Shown here: positions 12,293-23,590 of the stretch, one piece after another
Layout: each line of letters opens with the position of its first letter
Numbering within the stretch: the first letter of the stretch is position 1
Notes under the pieces: model-generated
Told to the model about the DNA's origin: nothing
The model's database searches: none
Seen by the model: the letters and a program-made list of their open reading frames with translations, nothing else
Made by a program: the position numbers and the translations under genes
Source of the DNA: Lentinus brumalis
Lineage: Eukaryota > Basidiomycota > Agaricomycetes > Polyporales > Polyporaceae
Length of the DNA: 64,000 bases
NCBI GenBank assembly: GCA_001792895.1
Contig: MARA01000004.1
Location: forward strand, 1,116,001 to 1,180,000
Direction of reading: 5' to 3'

Positions 12293-13954
12293 GATAATTC
12301 AATCACCTTGCGTGCAAGGTCACCCGGACCCCCATAATTGAAGCGCCTTGTGCACCCGGTCCTTCCGGCTTGTACCGGTCCCTTCCGATTACTCACATCT
12401 AGTAAGTAGCGCCATCCCACTCCTTACATTTTGACGTCGTCAACCTCATCCTGCCCCCCTGTACGGTCGTTGTACTAGTTCTCTCGTCGTTGGTTGCGAT
12501 GTCTCACTCTCAGCAGCTCAACTTCTCAGCGGGTCATCCTCTTGTCATTCTCTCATCGGCCTGCTACTTGTTTCATTATTTAAACCAAGTTGATTACTAG
12601 TACTGACTCTTCCGACCGACACTCAGGCTTCAGGCCTCGTTCTACGTGGACTGGGTCGACACTGGAACCTCTGCCTCTCATGAGTTGCAAGTTCAATCAC
12701 GCGCATGCTGTTCGCGGACTCTCACATGTTATACGACAGTCTCTCTCTCGTGCACGCGGTCCTCGACGCTGCTAAGACAGCGATTCGCCGCGCGACAAAG
12801 AATGAGCTGGTCTCGTACGTATTCTGGGCAGACTACGTACGAGATGAGCCACCTCCACTTCTGAGCAACTACATTGTGCGAACGCTCACTCGATGGCGAG
12901 CACGAGCAATACGCGGGCGGCATAACGACTTCACGTCCAGTGCCAGTTTTTTGAACTGCTCTACAGGCACCCGGTGAGCTCTGCAGTGGGCATCGCCCAC
13001 CCTTCCTGTTATACGAACATCGAGTCGAATCCTAGCGTAACACTCATGTACATTATAAACCTTTCTCTGCTTGTAACGACGTAGGCTACCATCATGTCCA
13101 TTCTATTTGATCCACGCATGTTTCAGGTAATCGTGGTTCGTCCTCGCTGTTAGCTACTCACGCTACGCTAGGTGATTGCGATTTACTTCTGTCCCGCCTC
13201 ACGACTGCCTTACCGCCGAGGATGCACAGTGACCCAGACGCAATCGTGTACCGCCGCTCTCATGTTCCTCGCCTTCAACATCCAATCATCGTCACTACGG
13301 AGTACGCTCTCCGCCGGGGCCTTGGAATCGCCCTCCGTGTACCATTCACTGTCCCCTGATGTTACTGGCATATGGAATCAGATGCGCACACCCTTCACCC
13401 CATCCCAATCGCACGCAAGGTTTATGTCGCCGGCCCACCGGCGAGCTTCACTAGTGTAACAACCAGGGGAAAATGGAACGCGCAGGAACTGCACCACGCG
13501 CAACCTATCCGTCCCATTAACCCTGTGTTATTACCCTTTACTCAACCTCAAGGCCTCAACGGTGGACTAAGCCGGTCTTGGTGTCTCGGAAACCGTAACG
13601 CGGTCACTCCGTGACCCGTCCGTTACATTCAACTACTTGTACTTAGCTTACGTGTCACTTGTCGATATTAAGTACATGGTGAGTTGCAAGACATTCAACG
13701 AGGCTGTGAATCATAGGTATATGGATACACGGACCGGGAATGTACCTGAGCCTCAATGAGAAGATGCGGAGGGTGGACGGACAGCTTGGCACGATCACTG
13801 GTACTATGTAAGTATGGGCGGAAGCGACTCAAGGGAATGCCAGCAACGAAGCTTGGATATGTCATCATCGAAGAGGTTCGCAAGGCTGGACGTCATCCCA
13901 GCTGGGATGGTACCGAACCGCTCAACGAATGAAAGTATCCGAAGGCCGGGGATG
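12293..13954. other. intergenic, unassigned
   Basis: No gene is recognised. At 12304-12344 there is a short imperfect palindrome (ACCTTG-CAAGGT arms) followed by a TTGAAGC motif; a close relative lies at 20032-20070, just after UBA3. A 91-codon plus-strand frame at 12705-12977 has no family resemblance. The 3' end of the interval should hold the terminator region of the CK1-like kinase. Confidence 0.4.
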
Positions 13955-15325
13955 CTACACCTTAAACCTTTTGACGTCATCATCCATCTCGTGCACAAGA
14001 TCGACATCCTCAAGCTGCGGGACTTCATCGTCAAGCATTTCTTCCTCATGGGGAGGCAGCGTGAGGGAGCTCCTCCGACCGTGAACTACGTCCCACAGGG
14101 CGATGTCTGGATAGAAGTAACTGTTGGTGTACCGCTCGTTGTCGCACAATCCACCCAGATGCGCGGTCAGATTGAAGGGGGGCTCCTCACTTGGATTCGG
14201 CTCGGAGCCCTGGGTGGAGGATGAAGACGCTTTGGCAAGTGATGGCGGCCGCATTAGCTGTGGCTTGAAGGACCAATTCAGAGGATCACCGTCACGTTCT
14301 CCGAGTGCGAGTGCGTATTGGCGCATGTGGGAAGACAACGTAGATAGCTTGAGGATGTACGCCTCAGTCGTACAATCTTCTTCCTTGCAGATCTCCAGGA
14401 GATCGGCAATTTCGTCGGCAACTGTCACAGGGAGCAACCGTCTCGTGAGGGAGCGCTTGGCCGCGTAGATGGCCCACACCGCCTCGTCCACAGATAAGGA
14501 CAGATGCGGCTCCTTCGGAATCTGCCACGGGAGGCCTCCCCTGCCGAGGGAGAGACGCAGCAACACATAGGCTAGGGACTCCAGATCGTCCTGAGGAAGG
14601 GGAGCTAGGTATCGGTCAGCACAGCTATGCGATACGTACAAAGCACACTCACGAAGGTCCTGATGTGCTCGCACACTGCACCATGGCAACGACCCGGTCG
14701 GGAACCGAAACTTCAAACCATGCTCACGGGCATTCGTGAGATCCTTGACTGCCGGGAGATAATGTGCGATACCGAAGTCTATGAGGACGACGCGACTGCT
14801 GTCCGTGAGCGAAAGAAGTATGTTGTCAGGTTTGATGTCGCGGTGAACTACGCCGTGCGAAGCGATGTGCACCAGAGCTGACAGCTGCGGTGTGGAGATG
14901 AGTACGCATAGATGACTGCAAGACGAGTGGAGGGCACCATCTGTTCCCCGATGCGGGCTACGGTCCCGTGCTGGAGACTCTGCTGGCCTCGAATCTTCTG
15001 CCGCAGACTCTCCCCAAGGAGCTCCATCGCTAGGTACTCGAAGTGAGGAATGCGCAGGTACCCGATCATCTCCGGTACACAGGGGTGACCTTGCACGAGT
15101 TGCAGCAGTCGCGCTTCGTGACGAAGAACGGATCGCCACACCCTTGCAGATACACGTGAAATTTTAACTGCAACCACTTGGCCAGTATCTTTGTCGACTG
15201 CTTCGAATACTCGTCCCTGCGAGCAAGATGGTCAATTGCGCCACCGGGCCAGGAAGTAGCGTACATACATAGGAGCCTCTTCCCAGGAACCACTCACGAC
15301 AATATACTAGCGACTTCATCGACAT
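13955..15325 (-). CDS. casein kinase 1-like Ser/Thr protein kinase
   Basis: A CK1-family kinase domain from the first residues. The Gly loop LGRGSYGRVFEA is joined across an intron (donor GTATGT after GSY). The catalytic Lys is in VVAVKI, the alpha-C Glu in RHEARLLQLV, the catalytic loop in GVVHRDIKPDNILL, and the DFG in VLIDFGIAHYL. In place of the usual APE motif there is a CK1-type activation segment (TGSLPW), then DDLESLAYVLLRLSLG followed by LPWQ, as in CK1 (DDLESLGYV-type). The C-terminal tail is acidic (PHEEEMLDDEVPQLEDVD), ending KRFKV. The start at 15325 (MSMKSLV) is the ATG nearest the Gly loop; an extra upstream exon is possible. CK1 kinases act in membrane traffic, DNA repair and signalling; no specific role can be read. 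Divergent from the next gene. Confidence 0.85.
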
Positions 15326-15626
15326 CGCTGAAAACATCGATAAGTAAGCATAATCGTCGACGCATTTGGCACAGGCTTACCTGCTTGTTCTTGTCTCGAG
15401 ACGTTGCGAGCTGTGGTTGGTGAGGGGTGGAAACAAGCTTGGGACGAGCGCGCAAACACAACCACCAGGGAGCGTTCCCGATAAGGCAAGTGTCCTCGAT
15501 CGCTCCCCGGACGACGTCAACGACGCCCTCGATCGGAAGACGTACAGAGCGCATATATGCGTCGAAGGCCTGGGGCCAAAGCCAAAGCGAGCACCCTCGT
15601 TCTTGCTCTCACCACCCACCACCAGC

Positions 15627-16327
15627 ATGTCCAAAATCTACGCCAAGTACAACTCCGGTACGCCGAAAGACTTTAAGGAAAAACAGAGCAAGGGGACTCG
15701 ATGCATCTCTATTCCTTTCGAGGATGCGCGGATTGGTTGCGTCGTCTACAGTATGACGAATCTCGACCTCCTCGACTTCAAGGACCCCGAAGCGAAGATG
15801 GGTGAGAGCGGATTCAGCACGTCGCTTTTTAAGTGAGTATTGTAATTGTTCAGCCTTGTCCCACCGCACTGACAGAGGCTTCCAGCACGCAGAAGGGGAA
15901 ACCCATCATGCGCCTCAACGTCATCCTGTCGAAGAGCGGCCAATCGATGCGACTCGCGTACCTCGCCGGCTTCGACAAGGAAGTCAAGTTACGACCTGGA
16001 CGGCTACCCGAGTTCCTTGACCCGAACTTCTGGCTAGCCATCTCGCCCGCGGCCCAGGAGGATCACATGCGCCCGCGCCTTCCAGACCCATCCGTGACCC
16101 AGGATGATCCTGCGGTAGCGCAGTGGGTCTCGCTGAGGCGGACCCGCATCCTCGAGGCTGATGCAGGCGAAGAGGTAAGTGACAATGCTCGTGCATCTGC
16201 GGTTCAAGTCACCTGCACATCACTAATACACATGAACCTTGACACGCAGCTGCTACTCGCTCCCCACCTCTTCTTCGGCGAACAGGCTCGTGAGGAGATC
16301 AAGGCCGCAATTCACGAATACGTTTGA
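15627..16327 (+). CDS. unrecognised protein, three exons
   Basis: I do not recognise the family. Three exons fit well: 15627-15832, 15886-16174 and 16250-16327, with GTGAGT and GTAAGT donors and CAG-type acceptors, giving about 190 residues with good coding codon use. The protein starts MSKIYAKYNSGTPKDF and has no signal peptide or membrane segment. It contains a positively charged middle (KEVKLRPGRLPEF), a conserved-looking patch DPNFWLAISPAAQEDHMRP, and an end rich in charged helix (EEIKAAIHEYV). The gene shares a divergent 300-bp promoter interval with the CK1-like kinase. Gene structure is well supported; function is unknown. Confidence 0.7.
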
Positions 16328-16969
16328 AGACGAGGAGGATCCAGTGAGAAGCTTGGGATGAGAGGCGGCGGGGCTGTCTGGTGGATGTGATAGATTTCGA
16401 GAGGTCGTGCCATGCAAATGTGAAGTATTCATACCCGCTCTCCACTGTAATTTCTGTTCCACCAACACGAATGTCGATGTTGCATCCAAGATCGTGTGAG
16501 CGCCGTACAACGGATCAAACTCGAGCGGCACAGAGCATATACAAGGCACCCGCGAACGCTCAACGTCATCGATCAACGCCGTATTCAGCCTAGCGTCCGC
16601 TGCTCCGCGTAGGCGGCACGCATTAGTAAGTCATGCATGTGCGGCCCAGTGTCCTTGCAAGTTGCCAATGTGCGTACGGAGTTCGATTCGGACGCTGGCT
16701 GTGGTAGTCAGAGTCTCGAGCAGCTCACAGACCGACAGGTGAGGACGCACATCCCGCCACTGCTCGGCGTTCTATGATTGACTGCCCGTCATCCTTGTCC
16801 GGGAGAGACGGGCAGGAGAGGCGCGGCGACAACACTTGCGGGGTAATCGTGGTCGGGTTCACCACGGGTGATAAGGCGGGAGGGGGACGTGTAGAACGGC
16901 GAGAGTATGCCGAGAGCCAGCACTGCAAAGATCGCATCTCGCGCAATGGTGAATATGAAGGCATCTGCG
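16328..16969. other. intergenic, degraded sequence
   Basis: Lies between the unrecognised three-exon gene and the last recognisable exon of the broken RCL1 copy. The right part may be further decayed 3' flank of that copy. No coding region is supported. Confidence 0.4.
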
Positions 16970-18142
16970 TATAGGATCTTGAATGACGTGCCGAAGGACT
17001 CCTTGGAGTCCCGAAAAAATTGTGTCCCGCAGCACGGTGTAAATCTCAGCGATACGGGCAAGTGTCAGAACAAACTCACGTCCAAGCTGCGGCTCGCTCA
17101 TCCTCCACCGTCCAACGTGTTCGCTGCCGAGGACCATCCTCAGAAGCACCAGTACTTGGTGTCGGAGGTACACCTGGTGGCGTTATGGCTTTGGTGTAGT
17201 GCATAGGACCTGTTGTTGACAAGTTGAACACATAGACCGCTAACCTGAAGGTCCCGTGAGAATTCAACGGAGTTAAGCCGTAACTTTCAGGTACTCACTT
17301 TCGTTGGTTCCCCTGTGTACACATCGGAGCGACATCGGAGTAGAGGCAAATGTCGGTTATGAAGCGGTTGAGGACGGAGCGCGAAGCCTCAGCCATCCGA
17401 CTCGAGTACTGGGGTTTGACACGGCATGGCTAGTATGTGTGAGCTCCGCATTCATGCAGGCCAAATTCTTATCACGAAGTGCCTCTTATCCCGTTGACTT
17501 TGCCGGGATCCACGAAGTTCCAGACGACAGACCGGACAGTTGCATAAGCGGCAGCGTGACGGTACGAATGATGTCCACCCTTGGTGGTCGCATTCCGGTC
17601 AGTGCGCGGTGGAAGAAATTATGCGTAGGAAGGACTTACAGAGAGGTCGTTGTCATCCGTAGTGATTCCCCGCAGTGTGAGCTGCAGCGGTTTCTTCGCG
17701 AATGGGGCGAGCATGACGATGGGCTCGAGGAAATATCCGACAGAGCGAGACAATGGGCAATCATGAACAACGGAGCCTCCCGCAATAATTCCGGGCTTGA
17801 GCAGGATGGCGGTACCTGACGCGAAATGAGCATTGCGAACACAAAAGGAGAGGAGACCACGCACCAGTAACCGATATCTCAATGATCGTGCCGTTCGTGA
17901 CCCTTTCCAGCAACCTCAGCAAGCTAACCTCATAGTCTGATACAGGTCATCCAACGTTTAGATACACTTGTGCGTTTGACATCAAAGCGTTGCGCACCTC
18001 GCAAACCAGGGTTCTTGTCGTCCGACCGAATCTTGTCTATGCGAACAGGCTTTCCACTCAGTATCGACAGAACGATCCTATGCCTGAGGTATTGATGCCC
18101 GCTGAACTGCAGGATGGTAGGGGTTTGCGCCATTGTCACCAT
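16970..18142 (-). pseudogene. RCL1 copy 2, broken
   Basis: Second copy of RCL1 in the same orientation, about 5.94 kb from copy 1. The start codon and the exons up to LTLRGITTDDNDLS are essentially identical to copy 1 (one amino-acid change, RLVL to RIVL). After that it is decayed. A 139-bp segment present in copy 1 (11435-11573), which carries the KKR-GGGEV region, is missing at a 4-bp AGTT junction (17516-17519). A second gap removes part of the region between PGVPP and HQVLVLL. Remaining C-terminal blocks (HQVLVLLRMVLGSEHVG, FFRDSKESFGTSFKI) are in different frames. It cannot encode full-length Rcl1. The last recognisable exon ends near 16970. A truncated N-terminal product from the intact promoter cannot be excluded. 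Confidence 0.88.
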
Positions 18143-18238
18143 GAGGCTGCGCGAGGCCGAGAAAGCAAGAAAGCAAGAGGGAACTGCAAGGTTTGACCAA
18201 AAGACAATTCTCGATCAAACAGTTCGAGACGCCCGGTC
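17520..18238 (-). repeat. duplicated RCL1 5' block, copy 2
   Basis: Partner of 11580-12292. The near-identical part is about 17680-18225 and includes introns and about 85 bp of promoter. It ends inside the 216-bp interval between this copy's start codon and that of UBA3, so the copies do not share the UBA3 side of the promoter. Confidence 0.9.
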
Positions 18239-18358
18239 ATTCAGATATGGGCGCCTAGATGACTGCAGCTTCATTGCGTAAGTAAACGCGCTGTAACGCG
18301 TCCTCACTTGAAACCGTTCATCTTGCCTCAGCCACCCATCTCTCCTATACATACTACG

Positions 18359-20020
18359 ATGGCCGCCGCAGTTGCTGTCAACGGGACCTCATCGTACAGC
18401 GACTGGGAAGGTCGTTACTACCATGTCGACCAGATCCTCGATAGACCGGGTCCCCGGACGGACCCCTCCTTTCTTGCCGGCGACGAGGTGTGTTTGGGAG
18501 CACCCATATACGCGTCGACCCCATTCACATGTGATGATCAGGTGAAGGAGTTCTTGAGGGAGAAGTGCAAGATCCTCGTCATCGGTGCCGGGGGTTTGGG
18601 ATGCGAGATATTGGCCAACCTCGCGCTCTCGGGCTTCAAGGACATTCATGTAATAGACATGGACACTATTGACATCAGCAACTTGAACCGACAATTCTTG
18701 TTCAGGTGAGTCTGCTGCTCGTTGTCTTTGTGTACTTGGGACAAGCATCAAACCACCTCGCAGACCGAAGGATGTCGGAAACTCCAAGGCGATTGTGGCG
18801 GCAGAGTTCATCATGAACCGCGTACCGGGAGTGAAGGTCACGCCGTGAGTGGACTCGATGAGTGTCTTTTGGTTCGGTTCTGAACTTCCTCTAGATACTT
18901 TGGCAAGATTCAGGACAAGGACGAGGACTATTACATGCAATTTAACCTCATCATATGCGGCCTCGACTCCGTTGAGGCACGGCGTTGGATCAACGCTACG
19001 CTCGTGAACATGGTAGATCCAGAGAACCCGGAGAGTTTGAAGCCTCTGATTGACGGTGGAACTGAAGGCAAGTCGCTGCAGACGTCCCTTCTGTCTGATA
19101 TACTTACGCCGTTCAGGTTTCAAGGGTCAAGCTCGTGTCATCCTGCCTACTGTGACTTCTTGCTATGAGTGTTCGCTAGACATGCTCAACAAGCCGACTG
19201 CATTCCCTATCTGCACCATCGCCAACACCCCTCGTCTCCCCGAACATTGCATAGAGTGGGCCTCAGTGCTAGAATGGCCTCGTGTGCACGGAGGCGAGTC
19301 CCATTGTGACGGTCCGAGGTTGTGGTGACTAAATCTATGGCTCAGAGAAGAAGATGGACACTGACAACCCGGAGCACATCTCGTGGTTGTATGAGGTCGC
19401 TCTCGCTCGCGCGAAGGAGTTCAAGATTGAAGGCGTCACGTACTCGCTGACTCAAGGTGTCGTGAAGAACATCATCCCAGCGATCGCCTCGACCAACGCC
19501 ATCATTGCCGGTGAGTCTTCAGGTGGTACGTTCGTTCCCGTGTGCTCAGAGCCTTTTCAGCATCATGTTGTAATGAAGCATTCAAGATTGCGACCAGCTC
19601 GGCAGCATACCTGAACAACTACTTCATGCTGATCGGCACTGACGGTGTCTACTCGTACACTTTCGAGCACGAGAAGCGTCAAGACTGTCCGGTCTGCGGT
19701 GGCGAGTCGCTGGACGTCACCATTAGCAAAGACTGGACGGTGGAGCGCCTCATCGAGATGCTCGTCGAGAGACAGGACATGTAAGTCGCCATCGTGCGGG
19801 CGAAACTATTTTGCTAAGTTGCATCCATAGTCAAGTCAAGAAGCCCTCGTTGTCCTCACCAGGCAAACAGATCTACTTTCAGGCGCCACCACAGCTGGAG
19901 CAAGCGACGCGTCCAAATCTCGAGAAGAAGGTCTCGGAGCTGGTCCCAGACGGTGGGGAGATCACCGTGACGGCGACCACGCTTCCGTTCAACCTGTCTC
20001 TCCGGATCAAGTACACCTAG
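18359..20020 (+). CDS. UBA3: NEDD8-activating enzyme E1 catalytic subunit UBA3
   Basis: UBA3 pairs with ULA1/APPBP1 to adenylate NEDD8/Rub1 and pass it to UBC12 for cullin neddylation. The ATP-binding Rossmann motif is [20 protein letters not shown], then [26 protein letters not shown] and CPVCGGE are the zinc-binding cysteine pairs. The catalytic cysteine lies in [20 protein letters not shown]. The C-terminal part has [20 protein letters not shown] and a ubiquitin-fold end. The start at 18359 places the family N-terminus ([13 protein letters not shown]) about 16 residues in. Six or so introns are needed. The one after WPRVHG (19294-19345) seems to use a GC donor (GAG|GCGAGT), although a GTGTGC donor 13 bp earlier would also keep the frame. 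About 430 residues, as usual for the family. Confidence 0.93.
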
Positions 20021-22007
20021 ACGTAGATTGTTACCTTGTGTGCAAGGTCACCCCACTGTCATATTGAAGCCTGAATCGTCAACGCGTGTTCTTCCGACCA
20101 CTCCGCTATGTTCCGGCCTCGGGTAACACCGAGCGTCAATGACTTCACCGTGTCCTCCTCGAATACGAGCTGCTTCAAGCTTGTAGATGGCATGCTGTCT
20201 GCTACGTCTGTCTTCTATCTGTCAAAGTAGGGTCTACCTGCTAGGTCTGTTTGCAGGTACATACACATCCGCATTTCCCTTGATCAGCAACTCTGGGAAC
20301 CTCCGGGCAGTGGGAGTATGAACCGCGGACACACATTCATCAAGGAGAGGAGAGCTTGCAAATGCTGGCACACGCGAGTCGCTTTCAAGAGTGTGTGATT
20401 GATTTAACGCACGTCCCCGGCCACATCAATGGAATAAGTAAGTACAGGTAAGTACCAACAAGTTCCCACTTTGCGAAGGAGGATCTTCTTACCATGACGC
20501 GCCTGTTTATAGACACAATCCTAAGCATGCGGACCTCCAAAGCTTCCTAGGCGCGTCGATGACACACCTAAGTAAGTGTCTACTTCTTTCAGGCTGCCAT
20601 CTGGTATCGTCGACTGATTGTTTGTCACGCCGCATCGTAAACCTCAGCCTCACGTGCAACTAGCTGGGCAGAGCGACCGGCGGACCGCAGCTGGCGTTTC
20701 TGGAAATGAGTATCCTAGGATCAATGTAGGACTCCGTTCGCATAACTTTTTCCCGGGAGTAGCAACCCCCCTCCCTCGCGCATCAGCCTCACCGCAACCC
20801 ACGTCCCCGGCCAGGACATTCGGGCCCACATCCTCTCAGAGCTGCATAGGACCGCCTCGGAACACCCTGGACCCTCTGCGGAGTCAGTCGCCGCATCGAG
20901 GTCCGGTGGAGCAGTACTTAGAGTGTGCTGGACAAGTTCTCTGGGCCTCTCTACCGTACAAGTCCCGGCCGAACGACGACCGACGCGGTCAGTTCTCGTG
21001 GGACACAACGGACGTGACTGTAGAGCATTGTGGACGGGGCACTCTTCATGGTGGCGCACGCAGTGCACGACGTATAGGGAAGCACAAGAACATCCACAGC
21101 TCCGGATTCGCTGTCAACGTCCTTGGGCCCGGCACTGCTGACGGGCAGACTGTACTTGGTGACCTGTGCGCATACTCTGGAAGAGGTGAGTGTCCGTCAA
21201 CGGTACAGCGCGGTGAGCATCCAGTTCTGACACTCCTCCGGTATCGGACGCACTCTGTTGGGCAATGCTACTGTACGTGGAGATCCGGCACGACCAGGCT
21301 CTCCGATCAGCCCACAGCCTGTCCCATCACTGCGAGCAACTTGCGCTCGATTTGGAACCACATTTGGCACTTTCCAGTGGTCAACAGACGTACCAATGAC
21401 GTTGGCGACGGTGAGCCCCGTTCGGACGTCGTGGCCAGGCTTTGCAAGGCTTTGAGTTCCTGCTTATGCTCACTGAGTCACAAACATTCGTGCGACTGAA
21501 CCGATTCGCACCTTCGCAAGGCCGCTACTCGAGCATCATAGAGTATCTGTGTCTCTTCCAAGCTGACGCAAAGAACGCTCGCCCTCAGCCGCATAACAAA
21601 GCCCATGGTTGTCGGTGGGCCATATGGCAGTGCGTGAACGACAAGCGTGCGTGTTTACGCCGCAATTTGAGGGATGAATACTGATGGCAGTCATTCAGGT
21701 CGACCGACTGGTTCGACTTCTGTATCAAGTACATAGTCTAGCCAATCAATTGTCATGAATCACTATACTCACTACCGTTGGAAGCTCTCGCATGTCCCAT
21801 CAATTCCGCACACAAGGTACATGCCGCTCGGCGGCGCTTCCCTAGTTTGATGTGTATACTGTTATCGCATGTTATGAAGCACGGACGCGATTCCGTTGTA
21901 CAAGTACTGGACCTAAGTACATACATAGTCTTGCTAGGCTGGCCGGTCCGAGAGCCGTGAAGCAAGATCATGAGCGCTTGCATCCTCAACCACTGCACGT
22001 CTGCACG
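20021..22007. other. 2-kb interval without an assigned gene
   Basis: The plus frame 20618-21499 is open for 293 codons, but it has no ATG at its beginning and is Arg/Ser/Thr/Pro-rich like an out-of-frame reading; other frames over the same stretch also open for 60-115 codons. I cannot support a product. Near 20032-20070 is the relative of the 12304 palindromic motif. Two short runs of TAAGTAAGTA-like sequence lie near 20438-20455 and 20570. The right end should hold the PheRS promoter. Confidence 0.35.
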
Positions 22008-23485
22008 ATGACTGTGGCATGCTCTGCAGCACGTCTACCTCGACATCTCTTCCGCACCCTCCAATGTCGACGATGCTACTCAACACGGGCCCCCGTCAGT
22101 CTTTTGGGCCAGCAATATCCCACCGACTCTATGACGAACATTACCTCCGCAATTATCGACAAGGTCGGCCGTAACCTATACATAAATCCATCCCACCCGC
22201 TTGGCATCCTACAATCCCTCATCTCCTCGCACTTCCACAACTTCAACTCCATGGTAGGGCTGAACCCAGTGGTGAGCCCTGCGCGCAACTTCGACGACCT
22301 CGGTTTTCCTCCGGACCACCCAGGGCGCGCCGCGACGGACAGCTACTACATCAACAAGGACCTCATGCTCCGGACACACACGTCCGCGCACGAAGTCGAG
22401 ACCTTCGCACGCGGTGAGCGACAGTGGCTCCTCTCTGCCGACGTGTATCGGCGCGACGAGATCGACGCGTCGCACTACCCTGTCTTCCACCAAATGGAGG
22501 GCGCACGCGTCTTCTCCGCGGACGCAGTTGGGCGCGCGGAGCTCGAGGACGACAACGCACGGCTCTCACACCATCTCGCCCGGTCAAACATTGTCATTGA
22601 GGATGTACCGCATATAACTGCGTCGAACCCTCCGCAAGACGTGCACGACCCCGTGCTGGCGGAGCTTGTTGCGCTCAACCTGAAGCTGTCGCTGAACAGT
22701 CTCATGCTCACGCTCTTTGGCGACAGGGCAGGTGCAAACGAGGGCGAGCCGCTGCGCGTGAGGTGGATTGAGGCGTACTTCCCGTTCACGACGCCAAGTT
22801 ACGAGGTTGAGGTGTTCTTCCGCGGGAAGTGGCTTGAGATTCTTGGGTGCGGAGTCGTCCAGCAGCAGACCTTGGATCGTGCAAGTGCGTATCCCTGTAT
22901 ATTCCTGTTCTTGCGCCAACATGATGTGTCTTTCATAGGAGTACCCGACAGCATTAGCTGGGCCTTCGGTCTCGGGCTAGAACGGATTGCCATGATCCTG
23001 TTCTCAATACCGGACATCCGACTCTTCTGGTCGCAGGATCCGCGCTTCATTTCCCAGTTCACGGCCGGACAGATCAACACGTTCAAGCCATACTCAAAAT
23101 ATCCTGCTTGCTACAAAGACTTGAGCTTCTGGCTGCCACAGACTGGTCTGCACGACAACGACTTCTGCGACTTGGTCAGGGATACCGTCGGCGATTTGGT
23201 ACAAGACGTCGTCTTGGTATGTCACTCTAGCGAGGTCATACGCGTTCAGGACTTGACGATGTTATAGATCGACTCATTCACACACCCCAAAACGAACCGG
23301 AGCAGTAAATGCTATCGCATCAACTACTGTTCCATGGACAGGTAATTGAACTTTAGGAATCGTACATACCGCCTGACTGTATGCTAAACGTGTACCACAG
23401 GTCATTGTCCAACGACGAAGCGAACAGTGTCCATGCGCAGGTGATCAGTAACCTGAAGGACAAGTTTGGAGTAGAGATTCGTTGA
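22008..23485 (+). CDS. MSF1: mitochondrial phenylalanyl-tRNA synthetase
   Basis: Single-chain mitochondrial PheRS. It charges mitochondrial tRNA-Phe. The first 25 residues (MTVACSAARLPRHLFRTLQC) are basic, Ser/Arg-rich and free of acidic residues, fitting a mitochondrial presequence. Conserved class II blocks follow: PLGILQSLISSHF, then DLMLRTHTSAHEVE, LLSADVYRRDEIDASHYPVFHQMEG (motif 2, given in part), WLEILGCGVVQQQ, and SWAFGLGLERIAMILF (motif 3). DIRLFWSQDPRF leads to the anticodon-binding ferredoxin-fold domain (YPACYKDLSFWLP and CYRINYCSMDR). The start is the ATG at 22008, the only one before the presequence. Three introns lie in the 3' half. About 435 residues; ends VEIR. Convergent with MGE1, 105 bp between stops. 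Confidence 0.94.
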
Positions 23486-23590
23486 TTAGTGGGCATATAC
23501 TATCATAGGGTCTACCACCGCTCTACCACATCCCCTCGACACAGCGCCTGAAGCATCGTGTCAAGTCAACCCTCCACTCAAAGATCATGG

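Noticed and set aside
20618..21499. 293-codon plus-strand open frame between UBA3 and PheRS
   Set aside because: No ATG at its beginning, composition like a shifted reading of GC-rich DNA, other frames similarly open, no motif.
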